Assembly: GCF_029626105.1 (NCBI RefSeq)
Contig: NZ_JARUBH010000009.1
Span: 4,340,001 to 4,404,000 of the forward strand
Reading direction: 5' to 3'
Length of the DNA: 64,000 nt
Origin: Solwaraspora sp. WMMD792
GTDB taxonomy: Bacteria > Actinomycetota > Actinomycetes > Mycobacteriales > Micromonosporaceae
Part shown: in pieces, positions 21,618-30,003 of the stretch
Layout of the letters: each line of letters opens with the position of its first letter
Position numbering within the stretch: the first letter of the stretch is position 1
Program-made: the position numbers and the translations under genes
Notes under the pieces: model-generated
Told to the model about the DNA's origin: nothing
Databases searched by the model: none
The model's input: only the letters and a program-made list of their open reading frames with translations

Positions 21618-24608
21618 GTGCCAATAGAAGGAAATATTATTGGTCTAATAACAAAATCCGCCACATTTATCTTCTCGCATATAGAAAGAACAGTAAAGCG
21701 AAAAATAGAAGAATCAGAGCAAGAATTTTTTAGAACCTACATAAATTCGGATCGAGTAAGCCAGTCAGTCGCGTTGCACTCAGTTTCTGAGCCAAACGAT
21801 ATCGACAAGACCGAGCTGGAGAACTTCCTATCGGGACCAACCGCGCGCGCGATAGTACGAGAATTGCTAACCTCACACCTTGCGACAAGCGACTTCGACA
21901 GTCGACGACTTCGGGCGGCCTGGCAAATTAGCGCATGGTCAGAAATAAATCGAGTTCAAGCGTCAATCCTCAATCCATATCTGAATAAACTTTTCGACTG
22001 CATCGATGGGGAATCGCGCCGTCTATCTAGATTATTTGAGGAGAAATGTCCAAAAATCGCAGAAGACATCAGGAACGACGCAAAAATTGAACGGTTATCA
22101 AATATTCTAGAGTCAATGGAAAGGCACCTCTCATCCCTCCAGAGTATTAGCGCTGCCCAAATCGATAGCGAAGCAGATTTGATCGGCAAATACCGAAAGC
22201 AGGCAGCAAGGGCTCACGGATCTATCGAGCCTCCCGACTTCGAACGCCGAAGAAGACTGCACTACTCGACAATATACGTGAGCCCAAAATTTGCCGAAAG
22301 CGGTCGTCGCGAGACGGAACTCAACCTAGAAGATCTGATAGAGGAAATTGATCGAACGGTAATCTTGGGCGACCCGGGCGGTGGAAAATCGACTGCAGCT
22401 AACGTCATAACCACGATCTTCGCAGCAACTCCTACCTACCAGATACCGTTTTTTGTGTTACTGCGGGACTTCGCAGGCGAAATGGGCGAAAAATCAATCA
22501 TCGATTACTTAGCCCATCGATCATCGAGCCACTACCAGGTTGACCTATCCAGGGAGCTAATCCAGCGCCTTCTTGATACCGGCCGCGTGCTGGTAGTTTT
22601 CGATGGACTGGATGAGTTGCTCGATACGAGTCGCAGACGAGAGGTCGCGGACAGGGTCGAGCTTTTCTGCGCCAGGTACCCGTTATGCGCGGTGCTCGTG
22701 ACGTCTCGCCTAGTTGGATACCAGCGCGCGCCCATGGATCCAAAGGAGTTTCGAGTTATCGAAATTTCACGGTTCGACGATCAAGATGTACAGCTGTATG
22801 CAGAAAAGTGGTTCTCGCAGGAAAATCTATCGAGTACCGAAAAGCAGTTGGTTATTTCCTCATTTGTTGAGGAAAGCAAGGTATCCCCAGACCTACGGTC
22901 AAACCCGCTGATGCTAGCCCTCCTATGCATCATCTATAGAGGAGAACACTTCATTCCGCGGAATAGACCGGCAGTATATGAGAAATGCGCCACGCTTCTA
23001 TTCGATAAGTGGGATAGTAGCCGGCGCATCTACTCCAATCTTCAGGCCGGACACGCCGTGGATCCCGCGATGAAGTACCTAGCGTACTGGATGATGATGA
23101 ACGATAGTGCGGGAGAAGGAGTCACAGAGCACCAGCTGGTCGATCGAACGACGACCTATCTTAAGGGATACCTGTTCGAAACCGATGACCAAGCACGCGA
23201 AGCCGCGCGGGAGTTTGTAGAGTTTTGCAGGGGCCGAGCTTGGGTCTTTAACGACGCAGGCACGACCGCAGACGGCGAAGTCCTATACAAGTTTACCCAT
23301 CGTACATTTTTGGAGTACTTCGCGGCTTACCACATTACGCGGATAGGGGATTCACCCGAGCAGATCGCAGGCATGCTGGCACCCCACATCCTGCGGGAGG
23401 AGTGGGATATTGTCGCACAGCTTGCTACGCAAATCACCGATCGCCATAGCGAGAGAGGCGGCGAACGAATAGTTCGCTTCCTGCTTGCACAAATTGACAT
23501 AGATAATTCTACACGAAGCGCACTAATTTCCTTCGTTTCCCGATGTCTTTCATTCTTGGTGCTTCCCCCGACGCAAGTACGACAAATAGTATCTGAAGCA
23601 TATAGATTAATGACGGAATGCGTCTGGATTACACCCAAACCTTCAGGTTCCCCAAGCCCAAAGCAGGCGATGACCGCAATACTGGAAGCACTCACATCGC
23701 CAAACAATTCAACTATCCATGACGAGCTAACTTCCAGGATTAGAAACGACCTAAATTCAGAGGACACTTCGACAATAATGAGTGCTGCGGCATTCGCTTA
23801 TATGGGCATAAGGGCAGCAAGGCCCCGCGGATCACGCATTGCATTCGACATAGTCGAACCATCGCTCACGAAGATCATCCGGGACCACCGAGTCAAAATT
23901 GAACAGGCCGCAACGATCAACCATAACCTCTATGCCGGACTCCTGCCTCTCGAGGAGTTCAACATTGCCGAACCCTTAGCCAAGCACGGAATTGATTGGC
24001 TATTCGCCGGCTTTGACTACCCCGGATGGAGAATAGGGGTAACCCCATGTGCAGGGCAGATCCTAAGAACAATGGCCGGCGCTAGACAGAATCGAAACAA
24101 TATCTATTGGAGTCGAGTCGAGAAAATAAGCCAGTTTTTGCTTCAGCTCGACGACCCACCCTGGGGAAACGACCCAGAGATGGACCACACTCTGTCCCTG
24201 ACATCCGCGATGATGGACATCAGAAGGGCGGCCGGCTCAGGCAATTCCGAGAGTTCGGGGGACCTGAGCCCAGACGAATTAAACGTTGGCGGAGTTATTC
24301 TCTTCTTTATGCTTGAAAGCTCGGACACGTGGTTGTCAAAAGAGTCTGTTCTGGAATCTGGTCTAGGCCGGCTACAGTTCCTTTTGCCACTTATAAAGGT
24401 AAGGCTTGGTCAAGCAGAGGGGCCATCCTTCACTAAAGCACTGGACGATTTATCATCAGTTTACTCATCGGAGAAATCCTCGATGCTGCCGCTATTAAGG
24501 CGCTGGGCTCGTCGAGAAGTTAATTTCTCGGCACATACCTCGGTTGCAGTTCCTCAGCAGAGGGACTCACCCGAAAGAGAGCGTGCAGACTCCCCAGTTG
24601 CCGAATAA
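21618..24608 (+). CDS. NACHT-domain STAND ATPase (bacterial NLR-like), AT-rich cargo
   Basis: The 996-residue protein has three parts. Residues 1-240 are mostly helical with no recognised effector. A NACHT module follows: Walker A ILGDPGGGKST (about 251-261), sensor/Walker B VLVVFDGLDEL (about 324-334), VTSRLVGY, LRSNPLMLALLCIIY and the winged-helix signature YKFTHRTFLEYFAAYHI (about 557-573). Residues 574-996 are helical with no clear repeats and probably sense the trigger. Bacterial NACHT proteins of this build are antiphage sensors. The start is GTG 21618 after GGAG. Base composition and codon use are plainly more AT-rich than every neighbour, including many ATA and AGA codons, a sign of recent acquisition. 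Confidence 0.9.
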   Translation: MPIEGNIIGLITKSATFIFSHIERTVKRKIEESEQEFFRTYINSDRVSQSVALHSVSEPNDIDKTELENFLSGPTARAIVRELLTSHLATSDFDSRRLRAAWQISAWSEINRVQASILNPYLNKLFDCIDGESRRLSRLFEEKCPKIAEDIRNDAKIERLSNILESMERHLSSLQSISAAQIDSEADLIGKYRKQAARAHGSIEPPDFERRRRLHYSTIYVSPKFAESGRRETELNLEDLIEEIDRTVILGDPGGGKSTAANVITTIFAATPTYQIPFFVLLRDFAGEMGEKSIIDYLAHRSSSHYQVDLSRELIQRLLDTGRVLVVFDGLDELLDTSRRREVADRVELFCARYPLCAVLVTSRLVGYQRAPMDPKEFRVIEISRFDDQDVQLYAEKWFSQENLSSTEKQLVISSFVEESKVSPDLRSNPLMLALLCIIYRGEHFIPRNRPAVYEKCATLLFDKWDSSRRIYSNLQAGHAVDPAMKYLAYWMMMNDSAGEGVTEHQLVDRTTTYLKGYLFETDDQAREAAREFVEFCRGRAWVFNDAGTTADGEVLYKFTHRTFLEYFAAYHITRIGDSPEQIAGMLAPHILREEWDIVAQLATQITDRHSERGGERIVRFLLAQIDIDNSTRSALISFVSRCLSFLVLPPTQVRQIVSEAYRLMTECVWITPKPSGSPSPKQAMTAILEALTSPNNSTIHDELTSRIRNDLNSEDTSTIMSAAAFAYMGIRAARPRGSRIAFDIVEPSLTKIIRDHRVKIEQAATINHNLYAGLLPLEEFNIAEPLAKHGIDWLFAGFDYPGWRIGVTPCAGQILRTMAGARQNRNNIYWSRVEKISQFLLQLDDPPWGNDPEMDHTLSLTSAMMDIRRAAGSGNSESSGDLSPDELNVGGVILFFMLESSDTWLSKESVLESGLGRLQFLLPLIKVRLGQAEGPSFTKALDDLSSVYSSEKSSMLPLLRRWARREVNFSAHTSVAVPQQRDSPERERADSPVAE

Positions 24609-24887
24609 CCCTGTATTGAATCAAGGCGCCGCGCCGGGCGCGGCGCGCGGGCGGCAAGCCCGGCCGGCGGCAGGCCGCCCCGGACGCCTACGGCGCCGGG
24701 GCGGTAAGCCGCCGATTGCCGCCGGGACACCGCCCTTTTCGAACCAGAGGCACCGGCCCGACCAGGCCGTGACGGAAGCGACGTGGCTGGCCTGGTCGCG
24801 GGTCAGGGCTTCCGACTGCCGCGCCAGTCCAAGCCCGGGACTGGCTTGCCACCGACCACTCGGTGACGCCCGCGGACCGCGGCCCGG
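24609..24887. other. Convergent intergenic region with several GC hairpins
   Basis: GC content jumps sharply after the NACHT stop. At 24626-24646 GCGCCGCGCC and GGCGCGGCGC are separated by one base. CCGCCCCGG (24675-24683) pairs with CCGGGGCGG (24696-24704), and GCCAGTCC (24823-24830) with GGACTGGC (24838-24845). These can act as terminators for both convergent genes. No gene is supported. Confidence 0.6.
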
Positions 24888-26447
24888 TCAGGTCATCAGC
24901 TCCGCGCCGGAGTCCGAAAGCTTGTAGCGGTAACGCGTGGGCTCCAGGTCCTCGTCCATAGGTGTCCATGCGACCCAGCGCCGCACGCGCCCGCCAGCCG
25001 TCGTGATCTCGCCACTCGGCCGACGTGCCCACTCGATCTGGTCCACCACGACCAGGTGCGTCACGGCCCCATGTGCGTGCCGTACCTCGTTCCGGGTCAG
25101 CTCTACCGTGTCCGCGAGACCCGACGAGCCCTTAACCTCAACGTGGACCTCTTCACCGTCCTTGGTGGCTCGGAGGTCGTACGACTCTCGGTCCCCCACG
25201 TCCTCGACAGTCCACCCCTTGTACAGGGCACCCGCCCGGCGCACCGCGTGCCGCTCCAGGGCACGACGAAGCAACGGATCGGCGACGTACCCGGAACCAC
25301 TGGCCCGGCGCGACCGCCGCTTGCCAGGACCACCAGCGGGAATCGGTTCAACCTGCGGCACGCGGCGCCGCGGAATCGCCGCCAGCTCGGGAACCGCGTC
25401 CAGGATGACCGCGGGGAACTTCACAAGGTACGCCTGCATCACCCGAACCGGCCTGCTGTCGGAGAAGGCGAACGGAAAGTACAGCGGCCCAGAGTACGCC
25501 GCCTCCAGCCTCGCCCGGATCTCCCGAAGCGCTGCCTCCGCCCGCTGGAAGGCCACCTGATCAACCGGCGTCGGCAACGCCGTGTAGTCGGCCAGCTCAT
25601 AGCGCCACGAGGGCTGAGGTCGTCCCACGGTAGGCCGCGCCTGCCCATACGAGCCACGGGCATGCCAGACCAACTCATCCTCGAACGGTCCATCCGCGGC
25701 AAACGAATAGCCGACGATTCCGGGCACCTGACGTTGCGTCTGGTGCCAGTGCAGCACCACATCCCCCGGCCGGAGCGCGGTTACCAGGGCATACGACCAG
25801 TTCTCGCGCCCACTGCCGTCGCGCTGGAGCGCTTGGACGTTGGCCCCGAGGTCATCCCGGTTGGTGATCTCCAGCCAGTAGCACTCAGCCGGATCAGTGC
25901 GCCACCACTCGTTGAGTCGTACCGTGCCCCGCTCGACGGACCCGCGAGACTGCGGCGGCACCGCGGACGACCGTCCGGAAGCAAGCGATACCGACGAGCC
26001 GGCGGCAAGGTCGGCGGACAGCCTGTGCACCTCACCCGGACTGTACCCAGGCACATGGAGTCGCAGGCGCAGCCGCTTGCGGTTGTTGCCCGCTTTGGGT
26101 GCGCCCGGTGGCTGACCGATACGGCCCTGCCGGCTCGTCAACTGGAGTCGCAGCGCCGCCAGGTCGTCAACGGCCGCCAAGGACACTGGCCCGTCCAGCA
26201 ACCGCCGCTCAGTCTCGGGTAGATGGGCTGTCCGCTTCGAGTCGACCAGGGCGTCGACGAGCACCGCGCCGCGAGATCGCAGTCGGGCGAGGAGCAGTTC
26301 CAAAGCCGTGGTGTAGTCGGAGTTACGCGACGGCGCCAGACCGCCCCGCCCGCCCGCGCTCTCCAAGAGAAGCGCAAACGCTGGGCCGTCTAGCTCCACG
26401 ACAAACTCAGCATTCAGCACACGGCCATCGTCATCGGTCATCCGCAC
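24888..26447 (-). CDS. EVE-like plus DUF3883 (PD-(D/E)XK-type) nuclease, probable modification-dependent restriction enzyme
   Basis: The 519-residue protein appears to have three parts. The N-terminal 1-135 (FVVELDGPAFALLLES...DYTTALELLLARLRSRGAVLVDALVDS, then NNRKRLRLRLHVPGYS) resembles the head region of ScoMcrA-type enzymes as I recall it. Residues about 188-250 (YWLEITNRDDLGANVQAL, LRPGDVVLHWH, VPGIVGYS) look like an EVE/PUA domain, which binds modified bases. The C-terminal DUF3883 region (GWTVEDVGDRESYDLRA...EEVHVEVKG) shows the D...E-x-K of PD-(D/E)XK nucleases. I infer cleavage of modified foreign DNA. The start is GTG 26447 or ATG 26441; neither has a good ribosome site. Confidence 0.78.
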   Translation of the reverse strand: MRMTDDDGRVLNAEFVVELDGPAFALLLESAGGRGGLAPSRNSDYTTALELLLARLRSRGAVLVDALVDSKRTAHLPETERRLLDGPVSLAAVDDLAALRLQLTSRQGRIGQPPGAPKAGNNRKRLRLRLHVPGYSPGEVHRLSADLAAGSSVSLASGRSSAVPPQSRGSVERGTVRLNEWWRTDPAECYWLEITNRDDLGANVQALQRDGSGRENWSYALVTALRPGDVVLHWHQTQRQVPGIVGYSFAADGPFEDELVWHARGSYGQARPTVGRPQPSWRYELADYTALPTPVDQVAFQRAEAALREIRARLEAAYSGPLYFPFAFSDSRPVRVMQAYLVKFPAVILDAVPELAAIPRRRVPQVEPIPAGGPGKRRSRRASGSGYVADPLLRRALERHAVRRAGALYKGWTVEDVGDRESYDLRATKDGEEVHVEVKGSSGLADTVELTRNEVRHAHGAVTHLVVVDQIEWARRPSGEITTAGGRVRRWVAWTPMDEDLEPTRYRYKLSDSGAELMT

Positions 26448-26538
26448 GCCGTATAGCGTGCCACCCGCGTGCGACGCCAGTAGGGATCAAAATCGCCAGG
26501 GCACCTCAGGTTCGACCGGACGCAAGTACCACTCGCAG

Positions 26539-26859
26539 TCATAGGATCAAGTCCGCGCCGAGTAGGAACGGCGAGCCAGGTAGGTCCGGCTGCCAGCCGC
26601 GCACGAGCGCCTGGCGGATGGTTGTGGCGACCATCGCCGGGCGGACCGGCGTCGCTTCGGCGTGGACCCAGTTGCCGGGATGGGCGGACGCCACCCGTAC
26701 GACGAGGATCGCGCGACCGGGCGGGTCGACCCGCTCAACCGCGAACGTCAGCGGCGCCCACGCCAGGGCCTGGCGGTAGGTCGGCTTCCGGCGAACCGTC
26801 CAGCGGTACCGGCAGCCGTCGACGACGATCGGCCGACTCCCCCGCTTGACGACCGCCAC
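26539..26859 (-). CDS. Small conserved actinobacterial protein beside the nuclease gene
   Basis: The 106-residue protein begins MAVVKRGSRPIVVDGCRYRWTVRRKPTYRQALAWAPLTFAVE and ends VRPAMVATTIRQALVRGWQPDLPGSPFLLGADLIL. The pattern VDG-YRW-V-R, HPGNW and RPA-VA--IR-AL--GW-P is one I know from many short uncharacterised actinobacterial proteins. GTG 26859 follows GGAGGGGG at good spacing; an extension to 26922 would run through the arm-type repeat. It is 92 bases upstream of the nuclease gene on the same strand, so co-transcription is possible. The function is unknown. Confidence 0.7.
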   Translation of the reverse strand: MAVVKRGSRPIVVDGCRYRWTVRRKPTYRQALAWAPLTFAVERVDPPGRAILVVRVASAHPGNWVHAEATPVRPAMVATTIRQALVRGWQPDLPGSPFLLGADLIL

Positions 26860-26893
26860 CGAACCCCCTCCGGTCTCCACAGGAGCGCCGCCG

Positions 26894-26916
26894 CCGTACA
26901 GCCATTCGTACAGCCA
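26894..26916 (+). promoter_or_regulatory. Candidate arm-type integrase site at attR
   Basis: The same 23 bases as at 10767-10789, in the same orientation: two CGTACAGCCA copies separated by TT. It ends 86 bases before the attR core. Confidence 0.6.
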
Positions 26917-27002
26917 AGGCACCCGGCCGGGGCGGACGTTGGCCGACAGTCACGGACGGGCTGACCAGGGGCGGAAGCTCCCGGCCAGCCATCCATGATC
27001 TT

Positions 27003-27043
27003 CTTCTAATCCCAAGGTCGTAGGTTCGAACCCTACCGGGCGC
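27003..27043 (+). repeat. attR core, 41-bp direct repeat of tRNA-Arg 3' half
   Basis: This is identical to 10667-10707 and marks the right end of the AICE. It carries only the 3' half of the tRNA, so it is not a functional tRNA gene. The following base is G27044, whereas the intact tRNA has A10708. Confidence 0.95.
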
Positions 27044-27235
27044 GCCCAGTCAACCCAGGTCACGGCAGTTGATCGATGAGTGTTGCCAGCTCGGTCCCCA
27101 CCCGCCAGCGATGACCGTTTGGCCCCCGCGTGTCGGCTTTGCGGAGGAAGTAGCTGGGTTGACTGGTGAGCCATTATAGAGGTTCCGGCACCACGTGGTT
27201 ACGGCAGGTGAACTCGACGACAGCGGAGTGCGGCG
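27044..27235 (+). promoter_or_regulatory. Upstream region of the SCO2524-like operon
   Basis: These 192 bases are the original DNA downstream of the tRNA. A perfect 12-bp inverted repeat (CAGTCAACCCAG at 27047-27058 and its complement at 27154-27165) spans about 95 bases. The AT-richer CCATTATAGAGG at 27171-27182 could hold a -10 element. No gene is supported here. Confidence 0.45.
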
Positions 27236-29080
27236 GTGCGGATTCAGCCTCGGCAACACCTATTGGACATCTGGCGCGCAACCGCGAAGGCGTCCTGGCG
27301 CGACCGACAGTGGATGTGGGGCGGACGGGACGGGGCCAACTCGCTCAGCGACGCGGAGCAGTTGCTCTGCATCCTGCTGCCCGCGACCCAGCTACCGATC
27401 TTCGCCCTAGACCAGCCGGACACCACCAGCAACAGAGTCGCCGAAGCGCTGCGCGTGATCGGCGATGTCCACGTCATTCCGGCGACGCTGGTCCGCGTGC
27501 TCACCCAGTACTTCCGCCGCTACTCCGACGAGAACGGGCGGCCCACCTTCGCTGGCGGCAGCTACTTCAACGCCAGTTCCGGTGAAGCGCCAACGCCGGA
27601 GCAGGCAAGACTCGACATCGTCGACTCGTTCGCGGTGTCGGTCACCTTGTCGCTGGCGACGATCGGTTTCTCCCGGGTCTACCGGGAAACGCCGCAGCAG
27701 CCGGAGGATCTCCGCACCGAGATCCAGGCGCTCGAGGGCCTCGCCGCGGTGCGACTGACCGCGGCCATGGTGGGGCTGCTACGCAGTTTCGCCGTCTCCA
27801 CCTTCCCTGTCGACTCGACCGAGGGCAGCACGCTGCTGCGGACGGTGAACCAGGAGAACAGCGACGAGGAGAAGCTGGCCCAGCGGCTCCGGGACGCCCT
27901 CCAGGAGACCACCGCCTCACTGGGTGAGGTCCTGATCGGCTCCGGCCAGGTCACCACGCTTCGGGAGCGCCCGAACGACCTGTACGAGTGTGGCTGGTCA
28001 TGGGGCGTCATCAAGGACGCACCGGAGATCGAGGTCGAGGACAAGTCGATCGCCCCCAAGATCGAACAGCCGAAGGGCGTCGCGCAGAACGCGCCGTACC
28101 TCTACTTCACGGTGCTGGCGTTGGACGCGATCGAAGATCTCTTCTCCGAGCGCACCCGGGTGCTCAACCTGCTCAACGAGGAACAGCAGCGGCTGACCCG
28201 TGCGCTGCAGCTGCGCTGGGACCTCACCCGGCGGTACTGGGCGACCGTCGCGACGTTCGGCAACGGCGCGCGTTGGCCCATCGAGGACATCCCGTGGCGG
28301 ACGACCGACCTCGACGAGTCCGACTATTACACTCTGCTCGTCACGTCCGCGGCGGTGAAGGGCCTCGCCCAGGAACGCGGCTCCGACGTACAACTGTCCC
28401 GGATCGGCGCGGTCCTGTCCGAACTGGCGCAACGCGCCCGGGTCACCCGACGCCCGGCCGGTTCCGACGACAGTGCCCAGGCGTTACACTCACCCGGTGT
28501 CGAGCTCACACTGGTGGGCAGCGAGATCGGCGGTGGCGAGCGGCTGCGCTGGCCGGTCAGTGAGTTCTCCTCGCTGCTCCTGCAACGCTCGGTGGTGATC
28601 GCGACGCTGATCCGCGACGTGGCACAGCGTGAGCGGATGTTGAACCTGGCCGATCAGGCCTGGGCGCACCTGGCGGTTCGTCGGCTGAGCAGTGACGTGC
28701 AGTTGTGGGACCAACCGGCTGAGGTCTTCCCGGGCGCCAAACGACACGAGAAGCCGTCCTGGTACTACACGGAGCGGGTGGTGCAGGCTCTGGTCAGCGC
28801 CGCCAAGCTGTTGATCCAGGAGCCGCTGGTCGATCCGGACCTGACCGAAATGGCGGCCGCGATGCTCGCCGAAGCCGAGCATCTGTACGACATGGAACTG
28901 ATGAACGGCTCGGTACCCAGCAACGTGAACGAACTCGGCAAGACCCTCATCAAGATCCGAATGCACCTGGAGCGTGGCCGGCAGATGGCGCGTACCCGCC
29001 CCGGCACCACCGTCGCGCTGGCAAGCGAGTCACTCAGGCTGCTGGACGAACTGGCATCGGCCCGGCAGGAGAACGTCTGA
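27236..29080 (+). CDS. SCO2524-family conserved protein
   Basis: The 614-residue protein begins MRIQPRQHLLDIWRATAKASWRDRQWMWGGRDGANSLSDAEQLLCILLPATQLP, which I recognise as the start of the SCO2524 family of actinobacteria. It is predicted to be soluble and almost all helical, with several long amphipathic helices in the second half. No enzymatic motif is seen. It is the first gene of a three-gene operon with overlapping stops and starts (ATGA to the next gene). The family has no established function as far as I know; members sit next to SCO2521, SCO2522, SCO2523 and SCO2525 homologues. The start is GTG 27236 with GCGGAG upstream. Confidence 0.8.
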   Translation: MRIQPRQHLLDIWRATAKASWRDRQWMWGGRDGANSLSDAEQLLCILLPATQLPIFALDQPDTTSNRVAEALRVIGDVHVIPATLVRVLTQYFRRYSDENGRPTFAGGSYFNASSGEAPTPEQARLDIVDSFAVSVTLSLATIGFSRVYRETPQQPEDLRTEIQALEGLAAVRLTAAMVGLLRSFAVSTFPVDSTEGSTLLRTVNQENSDEEKLAQRLRDALQETTASLGEVLIGSGQVTTLRERPNDLYECGWSWGVIKDAPEIEVEDKSIAPKIEQPKGVAQNAPYLYFTVLALDAIEDLFSERTRVLNLLNEEQQRLTRALQLRWDLTRRYWATVATFGNGARWPIEDIPWRTTDLDESDYYTLLVTSAAVKGLAQERGSDVQLSRIGAVLSELAQRARVTRRPAGSDDSAQALHSPGVELTLVGSEIGGGERLRWPVSEFSSLLLQRSVVIATLIRDVAQRERMLNLADQAWAHLAVRRLSSDVQLWDQPAEVFPGAKRHEKPSWYYTERVVQALVSAAKLLIQEPLVDPDLTEMAAAMLAEAEHLYDMELMNGSVPSNVNELGKTLIKIRMHLERGRQMARTRPGTTVALASESLRLLDELASARQENV

Positions 29081-30003
29081 TGTTCGTCTTCGCGATGTCC
29101 GACAAGGGGGGCACCGGCCGGTCGGTCACCAGCATCAACGTGCTCTATCGAGCCGCGATGCGCGGCGACGACGTGTGTTATCTCGACTTCGACTTCGGAT
29201 CGCCGACTGCTGGCGCGATCTTCGGAGTCAGCGGCGTCGAGCGCGGCACCGATGGCGGCAACGGACTACACCGGTACCTGCATGGCAAGGCGGTGGGCGA
29301 ACTCAAGCGCATCGACATCTGGCGGGAGGCGCGCGGGTTGGGGGGCCGACCGGCCGGTGCCGGCCAGCTCACCCTGTTTCCCGGTGACGAGGGCGGCGGC
29401 GAGTTCGCCCGTCCGCCCTCGGGCGAGATGATCGACCGCTGCGCCGACCTGTTCCAGCGACTCAGCGAGGAGTTCAGCGTCTGCCTGATCGATCTCAGCG
29501 CGGGCCGGTCCATCGCCACCGAGTTGGCTCTCGCCGCCACGAACCGCCCACAGACGACTCGGATCCACAGCCAGTGGCTGGTCTTCCACCGGTGGACCCG
29601 GCAACATGTGATCGCGGCGGCCGGGCTGGCGTTCGGGGTCAACGGGCTGCTGGAGCAGGCCGAGGCACGGGGCCACGATCCGGCCGGCTTCAACCGACGA
29701 ATCCGGTTCGTACGGACGGCGACCATCGACCCGGCAGTGCCCGCCCGGCTCACCGGCCTCAGCGCCACCCAGGTCGCCTGGCTACAGAAACGCAACCAGG
29801 AGCTCGACACGCTGGCCAGCACCAACGGCGTGGGCCGAAGCGTGAGACTCGGTACCGTACCGCTGGACCCGATGCTGCAATGGCAGGAGCAGCTGATTTC
29901 GGACGAGGACGTCGCGCGCGGAGTCGCAAACGGGGCGACACTGGAAGCGTTCGAAAACCTGGCCGAGCGCATCACGGACAAGTCAACCTGGGAGCAGTCC
30001 TGA
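29080..30003 (+). CDS. SCO2523-family variant P-loop protein (MinD/ParA-like)
   Basis: The 307-residue protein begins MFVFAMSDKGGTGRSVTSINVLYRAAMRGDDVCYLDFDFGSPTAGAIF. This is a MinD/ParA-type deviant Walker A in which the usual G-K-[ST] lysine is replaced by arginine (KGGTGRS), while the signature lysine of KGG is kept. The D-F-D-F-G-S stretch follows as Walker A'. A later VCLIDLSAGRS has the Walker B position. It may bind nucleotide in a dimer but with altered hydrolysis. The operon position between SCO2524- and SCO2522-like genes is the conserved one. The role of the group is unknown. Confidence 0.85.
   Translation: MFVFAMSDKGGTGRSVTSINVLYRAAMRGDDVCYLDFDFGSPTAGAIFGVSGVERGTDGGNGLHRYLHGKAVGELKRIDIWREARGLGGRPAGAGQLTLFPGDEGGGEFARPPSGEMIDRCADLFQRLSEEFSVCLIDLSAGRSIATELALAATNRPQTTRIHSQWLVFHRWTRQHVIAAAGLAFGVNGLLEQAEARGHDPAGFNRRIRFVRTATIDPAVPARLTGLSATQVAWLQKRNQELDTLASTNGVGRSVRLGTVPLDPMLQWQEQLISDEDVARGVANGATLEAFENLAERITDKSTWEQS

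Larger units (their letters stand above)
10667..27043. mobile_element. Actinomycete integrative and conjugative element (AICE) in tRNA-Arg(TCT), about 16.4 kb
   Basis: The boundaries are the 41-bp direct repeats that duplicate the 3' end of tRNA-Arg. Next to attL is a tyrosine integrase, then xis, a RepSA-like HUH replication initiator, a small membrane protein, a TraB/FtsK-type translocase, a pra-like activator and a KorSA-like GntR regulator, which is the pSAM2-type backbone in its usual order. There is no type IV secretion set: transfer would use double-stranded DNA through the single TraB-like protein. Cargo at the attR end is a GntR-NACHT operon and an EVE-like/DUF3883 nuclease gene with a small conserved protein. 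All backbone genes look intact, so the element may still excise. Confidence 0.92.

Noticed and set aside
27003-27043. Second tRNA-Arg gene
   Set aside because: Only the 3' 41 bases are present; there is no 5' acceptor strand or D arm. It is attR.
26950-27174. Minus-strand open frame of 74 codons containing VGFEPTTLGLEE
   Set aside because: The GFEPTT string is the well-known false translation of a tRNA T-arm; the frame reads through attR.
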